From: Bradyrhizobium sp. Ec3.3
GTDB taxonomy: Bacteria; Pseudomonadota; Alphaproteobacteria; Rhizobiales; Xanthobacteraceae
Assembly: GCF_000472925.1 (NCBI RefSeq)
Contig: NZ_AXAS01000003.1
Location: 342,286 to 406,285 of the forward strand
Direction: 5' to 3'
DNA length: 64,000 bases
Within the stretch, counting starts at the first letter, position 1; each line of letters starts with the position of its first letter. This document shows positions 28,598 to 35,813 of this stretch, piece after piece. The notes below the pieces were generated by a model. The model was not told the origin of the DNA. It was given only the letters and a program-made list of their open reading frames with translations, and searched no databases. The position numbers were made by a program, and so were the translations under genes.

Positions 28598-30210
28598 GGG
28601 CGGGCCACCGAGAATTGCATGCGCTGGGGAGTCCGTGCGTCGCCCTCGCGGCAGATCGCGAGAACCTCGGACAGAATCGCGCGGGTGTCGCGAGGATCGA
28701 TCACGCCGTCGTCGAGCACGCGGGCGCTGGTCGAGAACACATCCATCTGGCCATCGAACACTCCGATGATCTGCGCTTTCATGGCCTCGAGCTTGTCCTG
28801 CTCGATCGGCTTGCCGCGTCGCGCAGCGGCAGCCTCCGTCACGATCGCCATGGTCTCGGCGGCCTGCTCGCCGCCCATCACAGCGGTCTTGGCATTGGGC
28901 CAGGAGAAGCAGAAGCGTGGGTGGAAGCCGCGGCCGCACATGCCGTAATTGCCTGCGCCGAAGGAGGCGCCACAATAGATCGTGATCTGCGGCACGGTCG
29001 CCGACGTCACCGCCTGGATCATCTTCGAGCCGTGCTTGATCATGCCGGCTTCCTCGTAGGCCTTGCCGACCATGTAGCCAGTGGTGTTGTTGAGATACAG
29101 CAGCGGCGTGCGGGTCTGGCAGCAGGCCTGGATGAAGTGCGTCGCCTTGTTGGCGCCGGCCGGATCGAGCGGACCGTTGTTGGTGACAATGCCGATCGCC
29201 TGGCCCTCGATACGGGCATGGCCGCAGACCGTGGCGGGGCCATAGTTCGGCGCCATCTCGGTGAAATCGGAATCGTCGACGATGCGGGCGATCACCTGCT
29301 TCATGTCGACTGGGCGCTTATGGTCCATCGGCATGATGCCGAGCAACTCGTCCTGGTCGTACCGCGGCGGCTTACATTGCGCGCTCGCCCGGCCCGGCCG
29401 TTCCCATTCCAGCGCCGCCATGATCTCACGTGCGATGCGCAGGGCATCGCGATCATCCTCGGCGAGATAGTCGCCGAGACCGGAGGTCTGCGTATGCATC
29501 TCGGCGCCGCCGAGCTCTTCTTCGGTCGCGATCTCGCCGGTTGCAGCCTTGAGCAGCGGCGGCCCCGCGAGGAATGCGCGCGTGCGGCCGCGCACCATGA
29601 CGATGTAATCGGACAGACCCGTCTGATAGGCCCCACCCGCGGTCGATGAGCCATGCGTCACGGTGACGACGGGAAGGCCCGCCGCCGAGAGCCGCGCGAG
29701 GTTGCGAAAGATGTTGCCGCCGCGAACGAAGTCCTCGACGCGATAGCGCAAGAGGTTGGCGCCGGCGCTTTCGACCAGCTGCACGTAGGGCAGCTTGTTC
29801 TCCAGCGCGAGCTCCTGCACGCGCAGCGTCTTGTCGAGGCCGTAAGGTTGCAGCGCGCCGGCATCGATGCCGGCGTCGCTGGCGCTGACCATGCATCGAA
29901 TGCCCGAGACGAAGCCGATGCCTGCGATGACGCCGCCGCCGGGCACGCTCTTGTTGGCATCGGGAACATCGAACATGTAGCCGGCAAGCGTCGAGAGCTC
30001 GATGAAGGGCGCGCCGGGATCGAGCACCAGCGCGACGCGCTCGCGCGGCAAGAGCTGGCTGCGCTTGTGGAAGCGGTCCTTCGCAGCGGCGGACGCCGCG
30101 CGCGTGCGCTCTTCCAGCGCGCGCATCCGTTCGATCAGCGCGAGCATGCCGTCACGATTGGCGTGGTAGGTCGCGCTGCCGGGGGAGATGGTGTTTTCGA
30201 TGATGGACAT
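28594..30210 (-). CDS. Acyl-CoA carboxylase carboxyltransferase subunit
   Basis: The 538-residue protein is the beta subunit partnering the biotin carboxylase downstream. It has both crotonase-like halves: the acyl-CoA side with VPGGGVIAGIGFVSGIRCMV and HGSSTAGGAYQTGLSDYIVM, and the biotin side with NYGPATVCGHARIEGQAIGI and TLLYLNN-type segment PLLYLNNTTGYMVGKAYEEA. Length and sequence style are those of methylcrotonyl/geranyl-CoA carboxylase beta chains rather than propionyl-CoA carboxylase. It could act in leucine, terpenoid or an unknown branched-acid route. The ATGA overlap makes co-production with the alpha subunit certain in principle. Confidence 0.92.
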   Translation of the reverse strand: MSIIENTISPGSATYHANRDGMLALIERMRALEERTRAASAAAKDRFHKRSQLLPRERVALVLDPGAPFIELSTLAGYMFDVPDANKSVPGGGVIAGIGFVSGIRCMVSASDAGIDAGALQPYGLDKTLRVQELALENKLPYVQLVESAGANLLRYRVEDFVRGGNIFRNLARLSAAGLPVVTVTHGSSTAGGAYQTGLSDYIVMVRGRTRAFLAGPPLLKAATGEIATEEELGGAEMHTQTSGLGDYLAEDDRDALRIAREIMAALEWERPGRASAQCKPPRYDQDELLGIMPMDHKRPVDMKQVIARIVDDSDFTEMAPNYGPATVCGHARIEGQAIGIVTNNGPLDPAGANKATHFIQACCQTRTPLLYLNNTTGYMVGKAYEEAGMIKHGSKMIQAVTSATVPQITIYCGASFGAGNYGMCGRGFHPRFCFSWPNAKTAVMGGEQAAETMAIVTEAAAARRGKPIEQDKLEAMKAQIIGVFDGQMDVFSTSARVLDDGVIDPRDTRAILSEVLAICREGDARTPQRMQFSVARP

Positions 30211-30223
30211 AGCTCTTTCCTAC

Positions 30224-30311
30224 CCGTCATTGCGAGGAGCGAAGCGACGAAGCAATCCAGGCTGTTTCCGCGGATACATTCTGGATTGCTTCGCTTCGCT
30301 CGCAATGACGG
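30224..30311. repeat. Long-stem palindromic repeat, CGTCATTGCGAGGAGC family (copy 1)
   Basis: CCGTCATTGCGAG (30224-30236) and CTCGCAATGACGG (30299-30311) form perfect arms. Pairing continues inward through GAAGCGACGAAGCAATCCAG against CTGGATTGCTTCGCTTCG with few interruptions, giving a stem of more than 30 bp. The same element occurs at 42201 and 51389. Here it separates the BKACE gene from the carboxyltransferase start. Confidence 0.85.
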
Positions 30312-30323
30312 TGGGGGGAATAC

Positions 30324-31190
30324 CTACCGATTCGTCCCAAAAATCCTCCGCGCCTCGGCCGGGCTCGCGATCTCACGGCCGGCACGCCGCGCGCAGGCCG
30401 CCACCGCTTCGATCAACTGACCGTTCGACGTCACCTTCCTGCCGTCGGCGAGATAGAAGGTATCTTCAAGACCAGTGCGGAGATGACCGCCGAGATCGGC
30501 GCAGCGCTGGTGCAGCGGCCAGATGTCTTCGCGGCCGATTGCCGTGACCTGCCAATGCGCCTCGGGACGCTTCAGCTTGAGCAGGATCGGCAGCAGCTCG
30601 GGATCGGCGGGCATGCCGGAGGCAACACCCATGACGAAATTGTATTCGAGCGGTCCCTTGTACATGCCGACCTGGGTGTACATGCCGACACAGCGGACGA
30701 TGCCGACGTCGAAACATTCGAACTCGGGGATGGTGCCGACCGCATTCATGACGTCGAGATAGTCCTTCACCTTCTCGACCGCGTTGTCGAACATCATCGG
30801 CGGCCAGGCCCAGCTGTTGTCAGCCTTCACCTTCAGATAGTTCAGCGAGCCGGCGTTGCAGGCGGCGATCTCCGGCTTGGTCTCGCGGATGCAATCGAGC
30901 GCGCCGCTGTAGTTCGGCCCCGACACGCCCGAGGTGTGATTGATGATCACACCGGGGCAGGCTTCGCGGATCGCCTGCTGGATCTCGCGCGAAACGCTGA
31001 CCTCCCAGGACGGCAAGTGCCCCTTGTTCGGCGCCTGCTGACGCAGATGAATGTGCATGATGCTGGCGCCGGCATCGAATGCTGCCTTGGCCTCACGCGC
31101 CATCTCTTCGGGCGTCACCGGCACGTTGTGCTGCCGGGGATCGGTGAGAACGCCATTCAGCGCGCAGGTGATGACGGCCTTGTCGCTCAT
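30324..31190 (-). CDS. Beta-keto acid cleavage enzyme (BKACE, DUF849), 288 aa
   Basis: The start is placed at ATG 31190 (MSDKAVITCALNGVLTDPRQ), where the family begins. The protein has zinc motif IMHIHLRQ, the GVSGPNYSGALDCI segment, and NYLKVKADNSW. It is a paralogue of the enzyme at 19617-20555 but diverged, with a different substrate-facing segment, so it probably uses a different beta-keto acid with acetyl-CoA. It lies upstream of the carboxylase genes on the same strand with a long palindrome between. The AraC gene is upstream of it. One reading is that the carboxylase and BKACE act in the same degradative route. Confidence 0.88.
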   Translation of the reverse strand: MSDKAVITCALNGVLTDPRQHNVPVTPEEMAREAKAAFDAGASIMHIHLRQQAPNKGHLPSWEVSVSREIQQAIREACPGVIINHTSGVSGPNYSGALDCIRETKPEIAACNAGSLNYLKVKADNSWAWPPMMFDNAVEKVKDYLDVMNAVGTIPEFECFDVGIVRCVGMYTQVGMYKGPLEYNFVMGVASGMPADPELLPILLKLKRPEAHWQVTAIGREDIWPLHQRCADLGGHLRTGLEDTFYLADGRKVTSNGQLIEAVAACARRAGREIASPAEARRIFGTNR

Positions 31191-31289
31191 GCCTTGGATG
31201 TCTCGCAGGTTGAGAATGCAACGCTTGCGATCATGTGACGAGGGGGCTGCGGCTTCTTGCGCGGAGAAGCTAGAGCAGCCGAAGCTACC

Positions 31290-31380
31290 GTAGGGTGGGC
31301 AAAGGCGCTCTTGCGCCGCGCCCACCATCTCTCCAGACTTCAGCTGAAGCGGTGGGCACGCTTCGCTTTGCCCATCCTAC
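31290..31380. repeat. Inverted repeat, GTAGGGTGGGCAAAG family
   Basis: GTAGGGTGGGCAAAG (31290-31304) pairs with CTTTGCCCATCCTAC (31366-31380) with one mismatch. Inside is a smaller hairpin, GGCGCTCTTGCGCC. It lies just downstream of the AraC stop codon (31393) and ahead of the BKACE gene. This is the only copy of its family seen in the window. Confidence 0.75.
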
Positions 31381-31392
31381 AAGGTCCCTCGG

Positions 31393-32193
31393 CTAGCTTG
31401 CTTCCGCAAGCTTCACCGTCTCGCCGCTGCGATAGATCGCAAGATCGCGCGAGCCGACGAAGATCGCGCGCGGCTTCAGGCCATAGAAGCGGCGGATCGA
31501 GTGGCTGAAATGCGTGCTGTCGGGATAGCCGATGTCCTGCGCGAGATGGGCGAGGTTGAGGTCCTGGTTGGCGAAATTTAGGAGATACCGCGCGCGCTTC
31601 CAGGCGCGGAAGGAGCGGAAGGAGATGCCGGTCTCTTCCTTGAACAGGTGCAGGAAGCGCGAAGCCGAGAGGCCCGCTTCCGCCGCGCATGCTTCCGCCG
31701 TCACCGGCTCGCCGGAGAAGCGTTCGATGCGCGCGATCGCCCGCGTCACGCGAGGATCGAGCACGCGGCGCGGCAGCGCTTCGCCAAAACACGTCCCGTC
31801 GAATTCGGCGGTGGTGACGTCGCCATAGCGGCGCTGGCGCAGCAACGCGTAAGCCGCGAGGATCTTTCGCGCATAGGCCGCCTTGTCGGGCCCGGTGAGC
31901 CGCTCGGCCAGTGCCTCGATCACGCCGTCCGGCATGCTCTCCGGCTCGAGCGTCACGCTGATGACGGTGCGATAGTCGCTCGCGATGGTGTGCCGCTGGT
32001 TCGGCAGGGTCACGACAAGGATATCGGTGGTATGGACATCGTCGATGGTCAGATGCAGGCTGCCCTTCACCGCGACATAGACGTGGCAGCAGCCGGCGGT
32101 CCGCCGGCGCGGCCGGCCGAGCAACCCCGCATAGAACACGCGCTCCGGCGTGATCAGCATCAAATGGTCGGATTCGCGACCCTTATCTTCCAT
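31393..32193 (-). CDS. AraC-family transcriptional regulator
   Basis: Translated from ATG 32193 this is 266 residues. The C-terminal ~100 residues form the double helix-turn-helix of the family: EACAAEAGLSASRFLHLFKE with ETGISFRSFRAWKRARYLL, then AHLAQDIGYPDSTHFSHSIR with RFYGLKPRAIF. The N-terminal part is a beta-rich sensing domain (VKGSLHLTIDDVHTTDILVV). An upstream in-frame ATG at 32280 would add 29 arginine- and proline-rich residues, unlikely for this family. GAGGAGGA at 32213-32220 is somewhat far from the chosen start. It may control the acyl-CoA block around it. Confidence 0.8.
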   Translation of the reverse strand: MEDKGRESDHLMLITPERVFYAGLLGRPRRRTAGCCHVYVAVKGSLHLTIDDVHTTDILVVTLPNQRHTIASDYRTVISVTLEPESMPDGVIEALAERLTGPDKAAYARKILAAYALLRQRRYGDVTTAEFDGTCFGEALPRRVLDPRVTRAIARIERFSGEPVTAEACAAEAGLSASRFLHLFKEETGISFRSFRAWKRARYLLNFANQDLNLAHLAQDIGYPDSTHFSHSIRRFYGLKPRAIFVGSRDLAIYRSGETVKLAEAS

Positions 32194-32310
32194 TGGCGTC
32201 TTCCATCGGCGGTCCTCCTCGCGCGGCTCTTCGGGCCGCTGCGGACGTGGCCACCTTAGCGGAATTTTGGGCGGTGTCACGACGGGATAGCGCTGTCATA
32301 AAACACGCTG

Positions 32311-32405
32311 CGTCGTTCCGGGGCGGTCCGCAGGACCGAGTCCGGAACCTGGAAATTGCAGCGCGAGATTCCGGGGTCGATGCTTCGCATCGCCCCGCAA
32401 TGACG
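32311..32405. repeat. Palindromic repeat, CGTCATTCCGGGGCG family (degenerate copy)
   Basis: CGTCGTTCCGGGGCG (32311-32325) and CGCCCCGCAATGACG (32391-32405) pair with two mismatches. It ends six bases before the GST stop codon (32412) and lies upstream of the AraC gene. Relatives are at 312, 34303 and 53599. Confidence 0.75.
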
Positions 32406-32411
32406 GCTTCG

Positions 32412-33068
32412 TTACGCCCTCAGCCTCGGCGCGACCTTCTGCTCGATGCCGGCCTTCTGTTCCGCCGCCACCGCGCGTTTGAAACCCTCGCGCCGTTGCA
32501 GCCGCGCCCAATAGGCTGCGACATTTGGCCCGAAATCCTGCGAAAGGCCGATGCTTTCTGCAAGCCGCAGGGCATAGCCGATCACGATGTCGGCGGCGGT
32601 GAAACGGCCGGCGCACAAGGCCTCGGTATTGGCAGTCGCTGCCTCGACCGCGCGCAGGCGCCCGAGGAACCATTTTGCATAGTCGCCGGCGACCTGCGGA
32701 TTGCGCCGTTCCTCCGGCTCGAGCTGGGCGTAACGGAGCACCAGCGTCTGTGGGAAGGTTAACGTCGCATCGCTGAAATACATCCAGTTCAGGAAGGCGC
32801 CGAAATCGGGATCATTGGCATCGACCATCAGCGGCGTCGGCCCGTATCGGGTGCCGAGATAGTGGCAGATGCCGGACGATTCCGTCATCCGCGTCTCGCC
32901 ATCGATCAGATAGGGAATCGTGCCCAGCGGATTGATCGCGAGGTACTCCCTGGCAAAGACGCGCGGCGGGAACGGCAGCATCTTCAGCTCATAGGGCAGG
33001 CCCATCTCCTCCAGCATCCAGAGCGGGCGGAAGGAGCGCGCAGCGTCGCAGTGGTAGAGCGTGATCAT
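32412..33068 (-). CDS. Glutathione S-transferase family protein
   Basis: The 218-residue protein has an N-terminal thioredoxin-fold domain (MITLYHCDAARSFRPLWMLE, with a serine at the usual glutathione-activating position, and NPLGTIPYLIDGETRMTESS) and a helical C-terminal domain (about 90-210). The TESS segment binds the gamma-glutamyl part of glutathione in this family. The role could be detoxification or a glutathione-dependent isomerisation within the surrounding catabolic block. It is transcribed with the acyl-CoA dehydrogenases, but a hairpin repeat lies in the 62-bp gap upstream. Confidence 0.88.
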   Translation of the reverse strand: MITLYHCDAARSFRPLWMLEEMGLPYELKMLPFPPRVFAREYLAINPLGTIPYLIDGETRMTESSGICHYLGTRYGPTPLMVDANDPDFGAFLNWMYFSDATLTFPQTLVLRYAQLEPEERRNPQVAGDYAKWFLGRLRAVEAATANTEALCAGRFTAADIVIGYALRLAESIGLSQDFGPNVAAYWARLQRREGFKRAVAAEQKAGIEQKVAPRLRA

Positions 33069-33083
33069 TAGGCGTTTCCCCTA

Positions 33084-33132
33084 GAGCATGATCCGGAAAA
33101 GTGTGCAGCGGTTTTCCGAGAAGATCATGCTC
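33084..33132. repeat. GAGCATGATC repeat overlapping an acyl-CoA dehydrogenase stop codon
   Basis: GAGCATGATC (33084-33093) pairs perfectly with GATCATGCTC (33123-33132), and inside CGGAAAA pairs with TTTTCCG. This is a short intergenic element seen throughout Rhizobiales genomes. Its right arm reaches into the TGA stop (33131-33133, minus strand) of the dehydrogenase, so the transcript's 3' end would fold immediately at the stop. Confidence 0.82.
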
Positions 33133-34291
33133 AAACCTTAAAGCTGCCGGGCAGCGTTCCCATCATCTTGCACAAGACCATCAGCATGACCTCATCGGCG
33201 CCGCCGCCGATCGAGGTCAGGCGGCTGTCACGATAGGCGCGGCTGACCGGCGTCTCGTTGGTAAAGCCCATTCCGCCCCAATATTGCAGGCAGGCATCGG
33301 TGAGCTCACGTCCCAAGCGGCCGGCCTTCAGCTTGGCCATGGTTGCAAGCTTCGTCACGTCCTCGCCCGCCACCAGCGCCTCGCCCGCACGATAGACCAG
33401 CGCGCGCAACAGCTCGACCTCGGTCTGCATCTCCGCAAGCTTGAAGTGCACGATCTGGTTGTCAAGGATGCTCTGGCCGAAGGCCTTGCGGTTGCGGGTA
33501 TATTCGATCGTCTCGTTGATGATGTATTCGTGCGCCTTCAGGCAGGCGGCCGCGCCCCACAGCCGCTCCTCCTGGAACTGGATCATCTGGTAGGTAAATC
33601 CCTTGCCCTCCTCACCGATCCGGTTGCGCCTGGGCACTCGGACATTGTCGAAGAAGATCTGCGCGGTGTCGGAGGAGCGCATGCCCATCTTGTCGAGCTT
33701 ACGGGCCACCGTGACGCCCCTGCTCTTCATGGGGACGCAGATCAGCGACTTGTTGCGGTGAACGGGCCCGTCGCCGGTGTTGGCGAGCAGGCAGATCCAA
33801 TCGGCCTGGGCGCCGTTGGTGATCCACATCTTGCCGCCGTTGATGACATAGTCATCACCGTCCGAGCGCGCATTGGTCTTGATCGAGGCGACGTCAGAGC
33901 CTGCGCCGGGTTCGGAGACGCCGATGCAGGCGACATAGTCGCCAGCGATCGACGGCGCGAGGAACTCGCGCCGCACCTCGTCGGAGCCGAAGCGAGCCAG
34001 CGCCGGCGTCGCCATATCGGTCTGTACCCCGATCGCCATCGGCACCCCGCCGCAGGTGATGGCCCCCAGTTCCTCCGCCATCATCAGCGCGTAGGAGTAA
34101 TCGAGGCCCGAGCCGCCGAACTCGACCGGCTTGTTCAGCCCGAGGAAGCCGAGGCTGCCCATCTTCTTGAACAACTCGTGCGCCGGGAAGATGTCGGCCT
34201 TCTCCCATTCATCGACATGAGGATTGATCTCGTTGGCGATGAATTTTTGCAAGGAGCGGCGGATGTCGTCGTGGTCGGCGGTGAACAGCAT
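33131..34291 (-). CDS. Acyl-CoA dehydrogenase (386 aa)
   Basis: The start is at ATG 34291 (MLFTADHDDIRRSLQKFI), the usual family beginning. An in-frame start 63 bases upstream would translate part of a repeat. FAD-binding motifs are CIGVSEPGAGSDVASIKT and the beta-domain INGGKMWITNGAQADWICLL. The C-terminal helices hold NRKAFGQSILDNQIV and QYWGGMGFTNETPVSRAYRD. The usual glutamate of medium-chain enzymes is replaced by glycine (SIGGGADEVM), so the catalytic base is probably the glutamate of FQEERLWGAAA, as in isovaleryl- and long-chain enzymes. It should oxidise an acyl-CoA at the alpha-beta bond. Confidence 0.92.
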   Translation of the reverse strand: MLFTADHDDIRRSLQKFIANEINPHVDEWEKADIFPAHELFKKMGSLGFLGLNKPVEFGGSGLDYSYALMMAEELGAITCGGVPMAIGVQTDMATPALARFGSDEVRREFLAPSIAGDYVACIGVSEPGAGSDVASIKTNARSDGDDYVINGGKMWITNGAQADWICLLANTGDGPVHRNKSLICVPMKSRGVTVARKLDKMGMRSSDTAQIFFDNVRVPRRNRIGEEGKGFTYQMIQFQEERLWGAAACLKAHEYIINETIEYTRNRKAFGQSILDNQIVHFKLAEMQTEVELLRALVYRAGEALVAGEDVTKLATMAKLKAGRLGRELTDACLQYWGGMGFTNETPVSRAYRDSRLTSIGGGADEVMLMVLCKMMGTLPGSFKV

Positions 34292-34302
34292 TTCTTTCCC
34301 TT

Positions 34303-34401
34303 CGTCATTCCGGGGCGCGCGAAGTGCGAACCCGGAATCCAGAGATGAGTCCAAAATATCGAGATTCCGGGTTCGACGCTTCGCGTCGCCCCGGAAGGAC
34401 G
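34303..34401. repeat. Palindromic repeat, CGTCATTCCGGGGCG family
   Basis: CGTCATTCCGGGGCG (34303-34317) pairs with CGCCCCGGAAGGACG (34387-34401) with one mismatch. Inner segments CGAACCCGGAATC and GATTCCGGGTTCG also pair. It lies between the two acyl-CoA dehydrogenase genes and ends eight bases before the stop of the upstream one. Confidence 0.82.
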
Positions 34402-34408
34402 GTGAAGA

Positions 34409-35545
34409 TCACAACCCCATCTGCCGCGACGCCAGATCCTTCATGATCTCCTCGGTGCCGCCGCCGATGGCGTTGACCTTGACCTCGCGGTAGATGCGCT
34501 CGGCCTTGATGCCGCGCATGAAGCCGGCACCGCCAAAGATCTGCACTGCTTCCGAGGCGCAGAACGCCATGGTCTGCGTGGCCTGGTTCTTCATCATGCA
34601 GATTTCGGCCACCGGGCTCTCGCCCTGCTCGAGCCGCCAGGCCAGCATTTCCAGCATCGCCTGGCTGGCTGCGACCTTCTGCGCCATGTCGACGATCTTG
34701 TGGCGGATCACCTGGTGCTGGGCAAGCGGCTTGCCGAACGTCTTTCGTTCCTTCGCATAGGCGATCGCCTCATCGAGGCAGACGCGGGCAAAGGCCGTGC
34801 AGCCGGCCGCCATGCCCATGCGCTCGCTGTTGAAGTTTTGCATGATGATCTTGAAGCCCTGCCCTTCTTCGCCGATCAGGTTCTCGGCCGGCACGCGGCA
34901 CTCGTCGAAATGCAGCGTCGCGGTGTCCGACGCCCACCAGCCCATCTTCTTCAGCTTGGTGCGCGACAGGCCGGGCGTATCGCCCTCAATCAGCAGCAGG
35001 CTGACGCCGCCGGCGCCCTCGCCGCCCGTGCGCACGGCAACGGTCAGATAGTCGGCGCGCATGCCTGAGGTGATGAACGTTTTCTCACCGCTCACGACGT
35101 AGTGATCGCCATCACGCCGCGCTCTGGTGCGGAGGTTCGCGACGTCGGAGCCGCCGCTCGGCTCGGTGATCCCGAGCGCGGAGATCTTTTCGCCGGCAAG
35201 GATCGGCGGCAGCACCCTGGCCTTGATCTCGGCACGGCCCGCGCGCGCAATCGGCGGCGCGCCAATAGTGTGGCTCATCAGCGACGCACTGATGCCGCCG
35301 GCACCGGCCCGCGCCAGCTCCTGGCTCGCCACGATCCTCATGAACTGGTCGGCGGGGACGCCGCCAAATTCCTCGGGGAACCCAAGCCCCAAGAGGCCGA
35401 TCTCCGCGGCCTTGCGATACAGCACGCGCGGGAATTCGCCGGCCTCGTCCCATTCATGGGCTTGGGGCTCGATCTCCTTTTCGACGAAGCGGCGCATCAC
35501 GGCGCGGAAGGCGTCGTGCTCAGCGGTATAGAACGGGCTCGTCAT
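34409..35545 (-). CDS. Acyl-CoA dehydrogenase (378 aa)
   Basis: The start is at ATG 35545 (MTSPFYTAEHDAFRAVMRRF). FAD motifs are ALGITEPSGGSDVANLRT and VSGEKTFITSGMRADYLTVA. The C-terminal region includes ERKTFGKPLAQHQVIRHKIV and QIFGGAGFMRGIKAERIYRE. The terminal loop AIGGGTEEIMKDLASRQMGL lacks the medium-chain glutamate position, so NFNSERMGMAAG probably supplies the base. It is a paralogue of the next gene and likely acts on a related substrate. It is divergent from the acyl-CoA synthetase at 35814, which could make its substrate. Confidence 0.92.
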   Translation of the reverse strand: MTSPFYTAEHDAFRAVMRRFVEKEIEPQAHEWDEAGEFPRVLYRKAAEIGLLGLGFPEEFGGVPADQFMRIVASQELARAGAGGISASLMSHTIGAPPIARAGRAEIKARVLPPILAGEKISALGITEPSGGSDVANLRTRARRDGDHYVVSGEKTFITSGMRADYLTVAVRTGGEGAGGVSLLLIEGDTPGLSRTKLKKMGWWASDTATLHFDECRVPAENLIGEEGQGFKIIMQNFNSERMGMAAGCTAFARVCLDEAIAYAKERKTFGKPLAQHQVIRHKIVDMAQKVAASQAMLEMLAWRLEQGESPVAEICMMKNQATQTMAFCASEAVQIFGGAGFMRGIKAERIYREVKVNAIGGGTEEIMKDLASRQMGL

Positions 35546-35635
35546 CGCGTGGTCGCTTTCGCTGGCGGCGATTCTTGTTGCCACCATGGCCGGAACACCA
35601 CCCGCTCACTTGCGTCGAGTGGCTGGCTTGGGACA

Positions 35636-35651
35636 CCCGACTTCGGTCGGG
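35636..35651. other. UUCG-capped hairpin in the 268-bp divergent gap 35546-35813
   Basis: CCCGAC-TTCG-GTCGGG forms a 6-bp stem with a stable UUCG tetraloop. It lies between the divergent dehydrogenase and synthetase genes, nearer the former's start. The gap contains no gene and has an A-rich stretch (about 35708-35728) before the synthetase. Whether the hairpin lies in a leader RNA is unknown. Confidence 0.35.
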
Positions 35652-35813
35652 CCACGCTCCAGCAACTCAACGCAAGACAGTTTAGCCCCTCGCGGACCAA
35701 CTCCGAACCAAAAAAGAAACTTGCACAAAACTCCGGCCGGCCCCTCGGGGCTGGCCTGGGCATGTTTCACGGCATGACGGGCAGGCAGCGCACGACCGCA
35801 AATGGAGGGACAC

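Noticed and set aside
26621..30210. Naming the carboxylase pair as geranyl-CoA or methylcrotonyl-CoA carboxylase
   Set aside because: The subunit build fits both, and no companion hydratase or lyase genes settle the substrate.
32184..32206. Seven-codon leader peptide (MEDANGR) overlapping the start of the AraC gene
   Set aside because: It has a ribosome site at 32213-32220, but is too short to distinguish from chance, and has no regulatory codons.
35802..35813. ATG at 35802 as the start of the acyl-CoA synthetase
   Set aside because: It would place the only ribosome site, GGAGGG at 35804-35809, inside the coding sequence. TTG 35814 fits better, although the spacing of four bases is short.
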